DNA of 40,943 nucleotides, from assembly GCA_022824365.1 (NCBI GenBank), contig JAJEAA010000033.1, positions 1-40,943 on the forward strand, in the 5' to 3' direction. The stretch is from Anaerolineae bacterium (GTDB lineage: Bacteria; Chloroflexota; Anaerolineae; Aggregatilineales; Phototrophicaceae). Position 1 is the first letter of the stretch, and each line of letters starts with the position of its first letter. Shown here piece after piece: positions 15,193-23,327 of the stretch. A model generated the notes under the pieces. That model saw nothing but the letters and a program-made list of their open reading frames with translations. It was not told where the DNA came from and did not search any database. The translations under genes were made by a program, and so were the position numbers.

Positions 15193-16422
15193 TCATACCA
15201 ACGTCCAGGTCGCCGGCAGGTGGACGATGCCGCGATGCTCCATCCGTTCAAGAACCTCGCTGCTGCCGTGGACATCAAAGGTATAAGCGTAAGACACCGA
15301 GTCGATCACGGGCCCCGCCACTTCCCGCGCCACCACATCAATCCAGTACTGCCCGGGCAGCACATTGATATTCTCGATCCGGCACTGCAGCGCGCAGTCT
15401 TTCTCCAAGGATAAAGACCGCCGCATGGAGCTGGGCACATCAATATAGCTGACCACCGTGCCCGCCGGGTCCACAAGGCGCAGCGAGAAACGATAGCTGG
15501 GGGTCGGCTCGCGGACGCTCAGTTGAATGCGCGCATCGACCGTATCGCCGGTGGAGAAGCCGGTGATTTCCTCGCCGTCCGTGATATCGCGCAAGCTAAT
15601 GCCCATAATGCGGAAGGCGCCTGTGCCCTCGCGCTGGTCCGCCTCCAGCAATTCTGTCCCGGCGATCACCGTCGAGCGGTCCATCGAGCGTTCAAAATAA
15701 GCGTTCAGGATGTCGCTCGGCGAGCCTTCAGCCGTCATCCGCCCGTCTTGCACATAGATCGCCCGCTCGCAAAGCCGCTCAATCGAATAAGGATTGTGCG
15801 TGACGAAGACGACCGTCACCCCGCTGTTGGATAGTTCGTCCATGCGGTTCAGGCATTTTTTCTGGAAATTGACATCCCCGACCGCCAGCACCTCGTCAAT
15901 CAGCAAGATATCCGCGTCCACATTGACCGCCACGCTGAAACCCAGCCGCGCCTGCATGCCGCTTGAATACTGCCAGACCGGCTTATCCAGCCATTCGCCC
16001 AACTCGGCGAAAGCTTCAACCTCGGGCATCTTCACGTCCATCTGCCGTGACGAGAAACCCATGATCGCGCCCAGCAGCTTGATATTTTCCCGCCCGGTCA
16101 AATCACGGTGCATGCCGGCCGCCAATTCGATCATCGGGAAGAGCCGGCCATTCACTTGCAGGCTGCCGTATGTCGCCGGGCTGACCCCGGCGATCAGCTT
16201 GAGCAAGGTGCTCTTGCCCGCGCCATTCCGGCCGACAATGCCCAGGGACTCGCCCTGCCTCACGTTAAAGGAGATCTCCCGCAGCGCCCAGGGACCATAA
16301 GCCTCGCGGTCGCGCCCGTTGTTCCCGCGCAGGCTGTCGAATTGCCGCTGCAAGTAAGAGCGTAAGGGCAAGCCATAACGCTTCCATACATCCCTCACCT
16401 GTATCGCGTATTCCGCGCTCAT
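15193..16422 (-). CDS. polysaccharide ABC exporter, ATP-binding protein with C-terminal glycan-binding domain (Wzt-like)
   Basis: Energises export of a surface polysaccharide or teichoic-acid-like polymer. 409 residues. The ABC domain comprises GIVGRNGAGKSTLL (Walker A), YSSGMQARLGFSVA (ABC signature) and ILLIDEVLAVGD (Walker B), and WALREISFNV is typical of the Wzt/TagH class. Residues from about 255 form a beta-rich domain like Wzt-C, which in known systems recognises the finished glycan end. I chose ATG 16422, with GGAGAG eight bases upstream; the frame continues 14 codons further without a ribosome site. It follows the permease gene by 31 bp. Confidence 0.9.
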   Translation of the reverse strand: MSAEYAIQVRDVWKRYGLPLRSYLQRQFDSLRGNNGRDREAYGPWALREISFNVRQGESLGIVGRNGAGKSTLLKLIAGVSPATYGSLQVNGRLFPMIELAAGMHRDLTGRENIKLLGAIMGFSSRQMDVKMPEVEAFAELGEWLDKPVWQYSSGMQARLGFSVAVNVDADILLIDEVLAVGDVNFQKKCLNRMDELSNSGVTVVFVTHNPYSIERLCERAIYVQDGRMTAEGSPSDILNAYFERSMDRSTVIAGTELLEADQREGTGAFRIMGISLRDITDGEEITGFSTGDTVDARIQLSVREPTPSYRFSLRLVDPAGTVVSYIDVPSSMRRSLSLEKDCALQCRIENINVLPGQYWIDVVAREVAGPVIDSVSYAYTFDVHGSSEVLERMEHRGIVHLPATWTLV

Positions 16423-16453
16423 ATCACAGTCTCTCCGCCGCTCGCTGCCGGCT

Positions 16454-17260
16454 CTAAACCACATCGGCGAAGTAGCGCGACATAACCTCGTAAAGCGGAT
16501 ACGCTACCAACAAACCCACGCCGATCAAGAGCAGGCTCGTCAACAGCAGGGCGGTATCCGGCGGCTGCCCGAAAACCAGCACCTTGCGAAAACCGTCAAT
16601 GATGCCCACCGCCGGGTTCAAGCTGTGCACGATCTGTAATTCGCTCTCCAATGTCTCGGCGCCATAGATCACCGGCGTCAATATCAGCCAGACCTGCATG
16701 ATATGCTGGATGCCATGCAGCATGTCGCGGCGGTAAATCGTGAAAGCGGCAATGCCTATGCCAACCGTCCAACCCAGCAAAATCGTCAGGACGATCAAGG
16801 CCGGCAGCCACAGCCACGCCCCGCTGACAGGTATCCCGAAAAGCAGCAGCGTCGCCGCCAGCACGATGCCAGCCATGAGGAAATCAAAGAAAGTGGTCAT
16901 GACCACAACGAAAGGAATGAGCTGCCGAGGCATCGGCATCTTCCGCATCAGAACGCCATTCGCCAAAACGCCATGCGGGATGCGAACCGCCGTGCTCTGA
17001 AACAAAGTCCAGGGCACGGTGGCGGCGAAGGTGAAAACCAGCCGCGGCGCGCCCTCCGTATCCACATTCACCAGACCGCCCAGAAAACTGTAAATCACGG
17101 TCGCCAATATCGCCGGAATGATCGTCCAAAGCGGACCCAAAAACGTCCGCCGATATCGCGCGCGTATGTCGCGGCTGACCAGCGAAATCAGCAGATTCCA
17201 ATAACCGAACCATTGCTGCCTTCTATTCTGCGCCGGATTGTTATTTGACCACTGGCTCAT
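16454..17260 (-). CDS. polysaccharide ABC exporter permease (Wzm-like, ABC-2 type)
   Basis: Membrane partner of the ATPase downstream. 268 residues with about six hydrophobic spans. The N-terminal LVSRDIRARYRRTFLGPLW is the ABC-2 polysaccharide exporter hallmark; MRKMPMPRQLIP, IQHIMQVWLILTPVIYG and LNPAVGIIDGFRKVL follow the family order. No glycosyltransferase genes lie beside the pair, so the exported glycan is unknown; only galE at 37.8 kb could supply a sugar precursor. Confidence 0.92.
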   Translation of the reverse strand: MSQWSNNNPAQNRRQQWFGYWNLLISLVSRDIRARYRRTFLGPLWTIIPAILATVIYSFLGGLVNVDTEGAPRLVFTFAATVPWTLFQSTAVRIPHGVLANGVLMRKMPMPRQLIPFVVVMTTFFDFLMAGIVLAATLLLFGIPVSGAWLWLPALIVLTILLGWTVGIGIAAFTIYRRDMLHGIQHIMQVWLILTPVIYGAETLESELQIVHSLNPAVGIIDGFRKVLVFGQPPDTALLLTSLLLIGVGLLVAYPLYEVMSRYFADVV

Positions 17261-17455
17261 TCCGCATCGAATTCCGTCATGCTCGCTTCACGCGACCATT
17301 ATCACCCCTTACGCCCATTTTTACAGCCAGAATCCCCCCCGACCTCAACAACCCGTCCCGCCTTCGCAACCGACTTCCACAGCCAAATCGCCAGCGCGTC
17401 CCTGCAAAACCTTTGTGACCTTCGTGCCCTTTGTGATAAAAAATCTCTGTGCCTC

Positions 17456-17599
17456 AGTAGAACCAATAAAGTAATGAGAAAAATATTTCAAGGTAAAGAG
17501 AATGGCAAAAACCGTAATCATTGTAGGGGCGACTCTGTGAGTCGCCCGCTTACAACATCCACTACATTTCATTTGTCGCATGACTAACTTGGTTTTACT
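17456..17599. repeat. MITE-like element inserted in a D repeat, with a 10-bp direct repeat
   Basis: Ends 17456-17476 and 17579-17599 are inverted repeats (16 of 21 match). TCTGTGCCTC flanks it exactly on both sides (17446-17455 and 17600-17609). A C hairpin (17522-17549, GGGGCGACTC/GAGTCGCCC) lies near the centre. Further D-like copies extend left to 17411 and right to 17622. This fills the 379-bp gap between the permease and acyltransferase genes; 17261-17410 shows nothing recognisable. Confidence 0.8.
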
Positions 17600-17639
17600 T
17601 CTGTGCCTCTGTGGTGAATAAAGACCTGTCACGTGTCCG

Positions 17640-18494
17640 CTAAGTCCCCGCCCGCCGCAGCAAACCCGCCATCTGCCCCCGCGCATTCTCCAACGTCGCT
17701 CGCTCCCCGTACAAAGCAGCGCCGAAGACAACGCGGATCCGCGCATCACGATACATGGGAAACATCATCTGAAAGGTCGCCGCCAGAAAATGCCGCCGGT
17801 CATGATCCCGATAGCGGCGCACAATCGGGTTGCACAGCGCCCGCCGCGATATCACCCCGCCCACCGCCACCGGCACAATCGCCAAGCCCGGCGCGTGCCG
17901 AGCGAAGATCGCCATACTCCGCGACCAGCCCTCCAGCGATGCCAGCGCCGCCTCCAGATACAAGCTCGGATCCGCCTCGATCTCCCCGCGCGGATACAGC
18001 AGCAGCGAGCCCCCGCCGCGCAAATGCCGCAACCCTTCCCGCACCGCTTTGTGCGGCTGCCCCGAATCCACCACGATGACATGCCGCCGAAACTGACTTA
18101 AGCCCGGCAAGATGTCAAAGTCATGCGCCATCAACTTGGTATCCCGCCGCGGCGAACACATCAGCAGCGAATGCGCATCGCCCAAGCCGGCATGATTGCC
18201 CACGAAGAGCGCCGGTCCGCTGGCCGGGATCTTCTCCGCCCCGCAGCAGCGCAGACCCGCCGCCCCGATGCCCAGCAGCCACTCGCAGGCGCCTTTCAAA
18301 TCGCCATCCCGCGCGATCATGCCCTCCATCTTGAGACCGAGGCGCGTCAGCTCCAGCACAAACGGCGCGCAGACGATATGCAAGGCGGCGTTAATGAGCG
18401 GGTTATTGAAGCAGAAGGCACCCACGATAGAAGTTGACATGGCGCGGTAAAGGCGGAGGAAATTATTTATTGACGAGGCTGGCTGAGACAACAT
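17640..18494 (-). CDS. PlsC-like acyltransferase
   Basis: A lysophospholipid-acyltransferase-type protein of about 285 residues. Motif I is FVGNHAGLGD (NHxxxxD form), followed by LLLYPRGEIEADPS (motif III region) and AIVPVAVGG (motif IV region). It probably acylates a lipid at the membrane; the substrate is unknown. The start is uncertain. An in-frame TTG at 18533 lies in a repeat-like stretch, ATG 18494 is used here, and an ATG about 54 bases further downstream would also leave motif I intact; none has a ribosome site. Confidence 0.8.
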   Translation of the reverse strand: MLSQPASSINNFLRLYRAMSTSIVGAFCFNNPLINAALHIVCAPFVLELTRLGLKMEGMIARDGDLKGACEWLLGIGAAGLRCCGAEKIPASGPALFVGNHAGLGDAHSLLMCSPRRDTKLMAHDFDILPGLSQFRRHVIVVDSGQPHKAVREGLRHLRGGGSLLLYPRGEIEADPSLYLEAALASLEGWSRSMAIFARHAPGLAIVPVAVGGVISRRALCNPIVRRYRDHDRRHFLAATFQMMFPMYRDARIRVVFGAALYGERATLENARGQMAGLLRRAGT

Positions 18495-18533
18495 GGTTCG
18501 AGTCGTTGGAGAGGCCGGGAGGGGTGTTATCAA

Positions 18534-18699
18534 GGCGCAAAGATAGTCGATCCGAGTTGGAAATCATAGCCTCAGTCATGTGCGGTTAATACGAAAACCC
18601 CCTATTTTCAGGAAAACTTTTACAAGACTTTTACGTTATATTAGATATTAGCTGGAAGCAGGCTGTTGTGTGTTACTTGCCATTGCTCAAGGAGGCGAG
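18534..18699 (+). promoter_or_regulatory. AT-rich leader of the DUF4230 gene
   Basis: An AT-rich stretch (18590-18655) holds TTTACA at 18619-18624 and weak -10-like TATATT or TAGATA near 18637-18647. AAGGAGG at 18689-18695 is a strong ribosome site, four bases before ATG 18700. Confidence 0.35.
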
Positions 18700-19410
18700 A
18701 TGTCTGCAATAGTTAAGTTTATCGGCAAGAACTTTGTTTCTATCGCGCTATTGGTCGTCGGCATCATAATTGGCGGCTATCTGATCGGCGCGACGTATAG
18801 TGTTCGTGATTTTTTCTTCCCCGAAACTGCCGCTTACGTGCGTTCGCCACATACCATCGTCAACAGCATAAATGGTATCGGACAGCTTGTGACAGTCACA
18901 TCCGAGGTCGCCAAGACAGATGTCAAAGTCGAAATCCATGAGGGATTTCTTAATGCCGGATATTATAGCGCGAATCACATCGCCATCGGCGCGGTTGAAG
19001 CGGGCATCAACTTTGACGCCATTGACGAAAACAGTCTGCGATTTGAAGAAGATGTCTATACGCTGACCTTGCCCGCGCCGATCGTCACCAGTTGCCGGAT
19101 CGAGCATATCGATCAAAATCAGCACTCTTTCACTCTGCTGGCAGCCGATTGGGACATGGTGCGGCAGTTAGCGCAGGCTGACGCGCTCATGCAGTTCGTT
19201 GAGGAAATGATTGAAAACGGCATTCTGGAACGGGCTGAGGAAGAAACGGCGCTACGGCTGGGCGACTTCGTGCGCGAGTTGACGGGCAAGCCAGCGCAGA
19301 TCGAATTTGCGGCGCGGGACGGCGAGATTGAATTGCCGCAATCCTGCCAGCCCATCACGCCCAGCGGCTGGGAAAAAGATCCAAGCGGCGCCTGGAAACG
19401 AAGGAACTGA
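18700..19410 (+). CDS. DUF4230 domain membrane-anchored protein
   Basis: A 236-residue protein with one N-terminal membrane span (about residues 12-33: VSIALLVVGIIIGGYLIGAT), then a soluble, probably external domain. The pattern VRSPHTIVNSINGIGQLVTV, then AIGAVEAGINF and YTLTLPAPIVTSC is typical of DUF4230, whose function is unknown. The C-terminal third is a charged helix (EEMIENGILERAEEETALRL). Its GC is lower than its neighbours'. It stands alone on the plus strand between two minus-strand operons. Confidence 0.85.
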   Translation: MSAIVKFIGKNFVSIALLVVGIIIGGYLIGATYSVRDFFFPETAAYVRSPHTIVNSINGIGQLVTVTSEVAKTDVKVEIHEGFLNAGYYSANHIAIGAVEAGINFDAIDENSLRFEEDVYTLTLPAPIVTSCRIEHIDQNQHSFTLLAADWDMVRQLAQADALMQFVEEMIENGILERAEEETALRLGDFVRELTGKPAQIEFAARDGEIELPQSCQPITPSGWEKDPSGAWKRRN

Positions 19411-19420
19411 TACCCAAGCT

Positions 19421-19491
19421 CTGCGCCCTCTCGCTTCCCTCAGTGTACTCGGTGGCTAGACTTACTTGGATTTACTTCTGTGCCTCTGTGG
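19421..19491. repeat. relic of a D/MITE repeat after the DUF4230 gene
   Basis: TCTGCGCCCTC at the left and TCTGTGCCTCTGTGGT at the right bracket a short remnant containing CAGTGTACTCGGTGGCT (as in the 1-140 element) and a MITE-like end, ACTTACTTGGATTTACT. It looks like a deleted copy of the 17456-17599 arrangement. Confidence 0.5.
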
Positions 19492-19499
19492 TAAAAACT

Positions 19500-21065
19500 C
19501 TACCCCCCGCCCGTCATCAACAAGCCCAAATGCTCGATATCCACATCTTTATTCCGCACCTCGCCGACGATCCGCCCCTCATACATCACCGCGATCCGAT
19601 CCGACAGCGCGCGAATCTCATCCAAATCCTCGCTGATCAGCAAGATCGCCGTGCCCATATCCCGCTCCGTCAGCAGTCGCTGATGAATATACTCGGTCGC
19701 CCCGATGTCGACGCCGCGCGTCGGCTGGGCCGCGATCAACACGCCCGGATCCCGCGACAGCTCCCGCGCCAACACCAGTTTCTGGATATTCCCGCCCGAT
19801 AGGCTCTTGACCAGCGTCTCCGTGCTCGGCGTCTTGATCTCGTAAGCTTTGATCGCCTCGCGGCAGGCATCGCGAATCTTGCGAAACTGCATGAAGATCT
19901 TGCCCCAGGTGAACTTGGGATGCCCATGATCCTGCAAGACATAATTCTCCGCCACGCTGAATTCTTTGATCACGCCGTCTATCATCCGCTCTTCCGGGAT
20001 GTAAGACAAGCCGATCGCGTTCATCACCGATGGATGCGCATTGGTCACATCAGCGCCGTCCACCGTCACCCTGCCCGCGGTAATCTCGCGCAAGCCGGTG
20101 ATGCACTGCGCCAACTCCTGCTGCCCATTGCCCGAGACGCCGGCGACGCCCACGATCTCGCCGCCGCGCAAACTCAGCGACACCCCGTCCAAGCCCACCG
20201 TGCCTCGGTTGCTCAAGGCGCTGACTTCCTCCAGCAGCAGCCGCTCCTCGCGCGGGTTGGGCGCGTTCTTCTCATACTCCAGCAGCACGGGCCGCCCCAC
20301 CATCATCTCAGCCAGCTTGGGTCTGGTGGCTTCGCTCGTCGGGATGGAATTCACCCGCCGCCCATCGCGCAGCACCGTCACCCGCTGGCTGATCTCCAGC
20401 ACCTCATGCAGCTTGTGCGAGATAAATACCAGCGCATGCCCGTCATCCGCCAATTGCTTGAGGATGCGGAACAAGCCATCGACTTCCTGCGGCGTCAGCA
20501 CCGCCGTCGGCTCATCGAGGATCAGCAGCGCCGCGCCTTTATACAGCGCCCTTAATATCTCCACCCGTTGCTGCTCGCCGACCGCAAGCTGCCAAATCGG
20601 CAAGCCCGGATCGACCTTCAAATTATAAATTTCGGATAATTCCAGCACCCGCTCGCTGACCACATCCAGGTCGAGCCGCGCCCCCCGCGATGACTTCATG
20701 CCCAGCGCGATATTCTCCGCCACCGTCAACGACGGCGCCAACATAAAATGCTGATGAATCATGCCAATACCGTGCTGGATGGCGTCCTGCGGATTGTTGA
20801 TGCGCGCCTCCGCCCCATTGATGCGGATCTGCCCTTCGTCCGGGTCATACAAGCCATAGAGCATCTTCATCAGCGTCGACTTGCCCGCGCCGTTCTCGCC
20901 CAGCAGGGCATGGATCTCCCCTGACCGCACATCAAAATCGATCTTGTCCGCCGCCAACACACCGGGAAATCGCTTGACGATCCCAGTCATCTCAAGCTGG
21001 TTGATGCGCTCATGCCCCGTCGGCAACAAGTTCGACTTCTGGTTTACGCTCTCTGCCATAAACAA
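19500..21065 (-). CDS. nucleoside-type ABC importer, ATP-binding protein with two ABC domains
   Basis: 521 residues with two fused ABC cassettes, as in NupO/YufO and sugar-importer ATPases. The first has LLGENGAGKSTLMKMLYG, WQLAVGEQQRVEILRAL and LLILDEPTAVLTPQE, and is canonical. The second has GVSGNGQQELAQ in place of a standard Walker A, LSGGNIQKLVLARELSR, and LIAAQPTRGVDIGA, which lacks the Walker B Asp-Glu; such a degenerate second site is usual in this family. It is the last gene of a four-gene minus-strand set with two permeases and a BMP protein. ATG 21065 and ATG 21059 are both possible. Confidence 0.92.
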   Translation of the reverse strand: MFMAESVNQKSNLLPTGHERINQLEMTGIVKRFPGVLAADKIDFDVRSGEIHALLGENGAGKSTLMKMLYGLYDPDEGQIRINGAEARINNPQDAIQHGIGMIHQHFMLAPSLTVAENIALGMKSSRGARLDLDVVSERVLELSEIYNLKVDPGLPIWQLAVGEQQRVEILRALYKGAALLILDEPTAVLTPQEVDGLFRILKQLADDGHALVFISHKLHEVLEISQRVTVLRDGRRVNSIPTSEATRPKLAEMMVGRPVLLEYEKNAPNPREERLLLEEVSALSNRGTVGLDGVSLSLRGGEIVGVAGVSGNGQQELAQCITGLREITAGRVTVDGADVTNAHPSVMNAIGLSYIPEERMIDGVIKEFSVAENYVLQDHGHPKFTWGKIFMQFRKIRDACREAIKAYEIKTPSTETLVKSLSGGNIQKLVLARELSRDPGVLIAAQPTRGVDIGATEYIHQRLLTERDMGTAILLISEDLDEIRALSDRIAVMYEGRIVGEVRNKDVDIEHLGLLMTGGG

Positions 21066-21205
21066 CTACCCTGCCCGCCAATGGAAATTTTGTAAGGCTT
21101 GTCCGCTACTGACCATTATGAGCGAGTTTTCGCGTGATAGCCTAGAAAAAATTGTATCATTCTGGCGCAGTCCGTCTCTAATTGACTGTTCCGGACATGG
21201 CGACG

Positions 21206-21398
21206 CTCCCCCTCCCTCTTTATGGGGGAGGGGGCTGGGGGGTGGGGGCAGAAATCCCCACAATTTCCCACACTACCGGACAAACCTTGTAGGGGCGATT
21301 CTGTGAATCGCCCGCAATTTACCAATCCCCACACACACCAATCCCGCAGGTGTTGAAGCCCCTCCCTCATTTTGGGGGAGGGGTTTGGGGTGGGGGGT
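21206..21398. repeat. two A modules flanking a C hairpin
   Basis: A module 21206-21249: hairpin CTCCCCCTCCC/GGGGGAGGGGG, then GGGGGG and GGGGG. C hairpin 21288-21314: GGGGCGATTC/GAATCGCCC. A module 21359-21398: CCCCTCCC/GGGGGAGGGG, then TTTGGGGTGGGGGG. Both A modules end in four G-tracts suited to a G-quadruplex. They fill the gap between the BMP and ATPase genes, and any transcript running through would carry them. Confidence 0.8.
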
Positions 21399-21408
21399 AC
21401 TACAATCC

Positions 21409-22299
21409 CTACCCCGCAAACTCCATCACCAGGCCGCCATTCGCCAGCGTCAGCACATAAGACTCGCCGCCCAGCACGCCCGACTGAATATGCGCGATCA
21501 TTTCCGACAAGATGACCTCCCATTTGTAAACCTGGAAAGCCACCGCCGAATCGCCAGCCAACTCCGCTTGACTCGACTGCGTGCCGAACCAGGCCGCGCC
21601 ATTCTCGCTGCCGACCGCGATTGGACCAACCACCATCTGCGCCGTGCCCGTCAATATATCCGCCCCGTTGGCGATATGCGTTTCCGCCGCTTCCGTCGCC
21701 AGCGGCACATCGCTGAAGGACTGGATATAGACGACATTCACAGTCGCCATCGGGTTGGACGCCGCCGCGCCGGCCACGAAGCCATCGACATAGAGCTTGG
21801 CATCGCCCACTTCAATCGGGCCAATCACGCCAATCACGCCGGATTCCGTCATTCTGCCGGCCACCACGCCATTGACGAAGCCGCCTTGGTAAGAATCGGC
21901 CGTATAGGCGAAGACATTGTCCAGGCCGAAAGTGTTCTCGTCCGTGCCCCAGGCGAAAGAAACTTCCGAGAATTCCGCCGCCAGCTCTTCCACGACCGAG
22001 CCAAACTGCGAGCCGTGCGCGATCACCAGATCGTAATCGCCCGAAGCCGCCCACTCGCGCAAAGCCACCGCCGCGTCATCCACGATGAAGGTGCCATCCT
22101 GGAAATCAAACTGGAAGGCATCCTCGCCCATCGCTCCCTGTATCGCCATCAACCCGTCATACATGCTCTGGCTGAAAGCGAGATCGTTAGTCGCGCTCGG
22201 CGCGACCGCCGCAACACGAAATACATCGTCCTGCGCCAAACTCGGCATCACCCCGATGAACAGGGCAACGATCAATGCAAGCAATACTGCTTTCTTCAT
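21409..22299 (-). CDS. BMP family substrate-binding protein of the ABC importer
   Basis: Extracytoplasmic solute-binding protein of the basic membrane protein (BMP/PnrA) family, whose known members bind purine nucleosides. 296 residues. A Sec signal peptide (KKAVLLALIVALFIGVMPSL, cut near AQ|DD) has no lipobox cysteine, so it may be periplasmic or released. Family-like segments are DLAFSQSMYDGL, VIAHGSQFG, GTDENTFGLDNVFAYTAD, SYQGGFVNGVVAG and IGVIGPIEVGD. I chose ATG 22299, with AAGGAGAG eight bases before it; an ATG 18 bases upstream is less likely. It lies between the permease and ATPase genes. Confidence 0.9.
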   Translation of the reverse strand: MKKAVLLALIVALFIGVMPSLAQDDVFRVAAVAPSATNDLAFSQSMYDGLMAIQGAMGEDAFQFDFQDGTFIVDDAAVALREWAASGDYDLVIAHGSQFGSVVEELAAEFSEVSFAWGTDENTFGLDNVFAYTADSYQGGFVNGVVAGRMTESGVIGVIGPIEVGDAKLYVDGFVAGAAASNPMATVNVVYIQSFSDVPLATEAAETHIANGADILTGTAQMVVGPIAVGSENGAAWFGTQSSQAELAGDSAVAFQVYKWEVILSEMIAHIQSGVLGGESYVLTLANGGLVMEFAG

Positions 22300-22376
22300 G
22301 GTTATGCTCTCCTTCAATCGATACGCTCACTAATTTCGGGTGGGATTACCCGATAACAGACAAATTAACTGCGCCC

Positions 22377-23327
22377 CTACTCCCCGCGCTCATAGGGCCT
22401 CGTCAGCGCCGTCGGCTGCTCCTGACGCTTCGTGGCGAAAATCAGCGCGATAATCGTGATCACATACGGCGCCATCACCGCGAACTCCGACGGGATATCC
22501 GCCCCAATCACCTTGATCTGCAACTGCAGCGCGTTCACGAAACTGAACAGCATCGCCCCCGCCGCCACCGTCCAGGGCCGCCAGCCGCCAAAATACACCA
22601 GCGCCACCGCGATGAAACCCTGCCCCGCCGTCAGATTCTGCTGGAACAGGTTAATCAGCGCGATCGACAAGGAGGCTCCCGCCAAACCGGCCAGCATGCC
22701 GCCGATCGTCGTGGTGGCATAACGCACCCGCGTCACGCTCACCCCCATCGCATCCGCCGCTTCCGGGTTCTGCCCGACCGCGCGTATCATCAAACCGAAA
22801 GTCGTATTGTTCAGCACAAATGCCGAAATCGGCACTAGCGCGAAAGCCACATAAACCAACAAATTATGATGGAAAAATATCTCCCCGATGATCGGCAGAT
22901 CGGTCAAAATGGGAAAGTTGATCCGCGGGAAACCATGCACTGACTTCGGCGTGCCCACCCATTGCTGGAAGAGCAGCTCGCTCAAACCCAGGCCGAAAAG
23001 ATATACGCCGATGCCGCTGATGCCCTGCTTCGCCTTCAAGGTCACGCTGACAAATGCCATCGCCAAACCCATCAAACCGCCGACGATCAGCGCCACCAAG
23101 ACGCCGAACAGCAAGCTCACCGGCTCGCTCATCGAGCCCGCCTGCTGCGCCGAGAAGACAGCATAGAAGCCGCCGAAAGCCCCCATCAGCATCATGCCGT
23201 CCACGCCCAGATTCAGCACGCCGCTGCGTTGCGCGAATGTCTCGCCCAGCGCCGCGAAGATATAGGGCGTCGCCAGCCTGATAGCCGAAGCGAAGACGCT
23301 GGCGGTGAAAATGTCATCCAGCCCCAT
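22377..23327 (-). CDS. nucleoside-type ABC importer permease (NupQ-like)
   Basis: 316 residues with eight or nine hydrophobic segments. GVLNLGVDGMMLMGAFGGF, then LGLSELLF, RAVGQNPEAADAMGVSVTRV, GMLAGLAGASL and FIAVALVYFGGWRPWTVAAG are the family blocks of branched-chain/ribose-type permeases in BMP systems. Its ATG overlaps the stop of the upstream permease by one base (TGATG), so the two halves of the channel are translationally coupled. Confidence 0.92.
   Translation of the reverse strand: MGLDDIFTASVFASAIRLATPYIFAALGETFAQRSGVLNLGVDGMMLMGAFGGFYAVFSAQQAGSMSEPVSLLFGVLVALIVGGLMGLAMAFVSVTLKAKQGISGIGVYLFGLGLSELLFQQWVGTPKSVHGFPRINFPILTDLPIIGEIFFHHNLLVYVAFALVPISAFVLNNTTFGLMIRAVGQNPEAADAMGVSVTRVRYATTTIGGMLAGLAGASLSIALINLFQQNLTAGQGFIAVALVYFGGWRPWTVAAGAMLFSFVNALQLQIKVIGADIPSEFAVMAPYVITIIALIFATKRQEQPTALTRPYERGE

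Noticed and set aside
18485..18510. GGTTCGAGTC resembling a tRNA T-arm
   Set aside because: No matching acceptor, D-arm or anticodon arm nearby; it lies in the acyltransferase 5' region.
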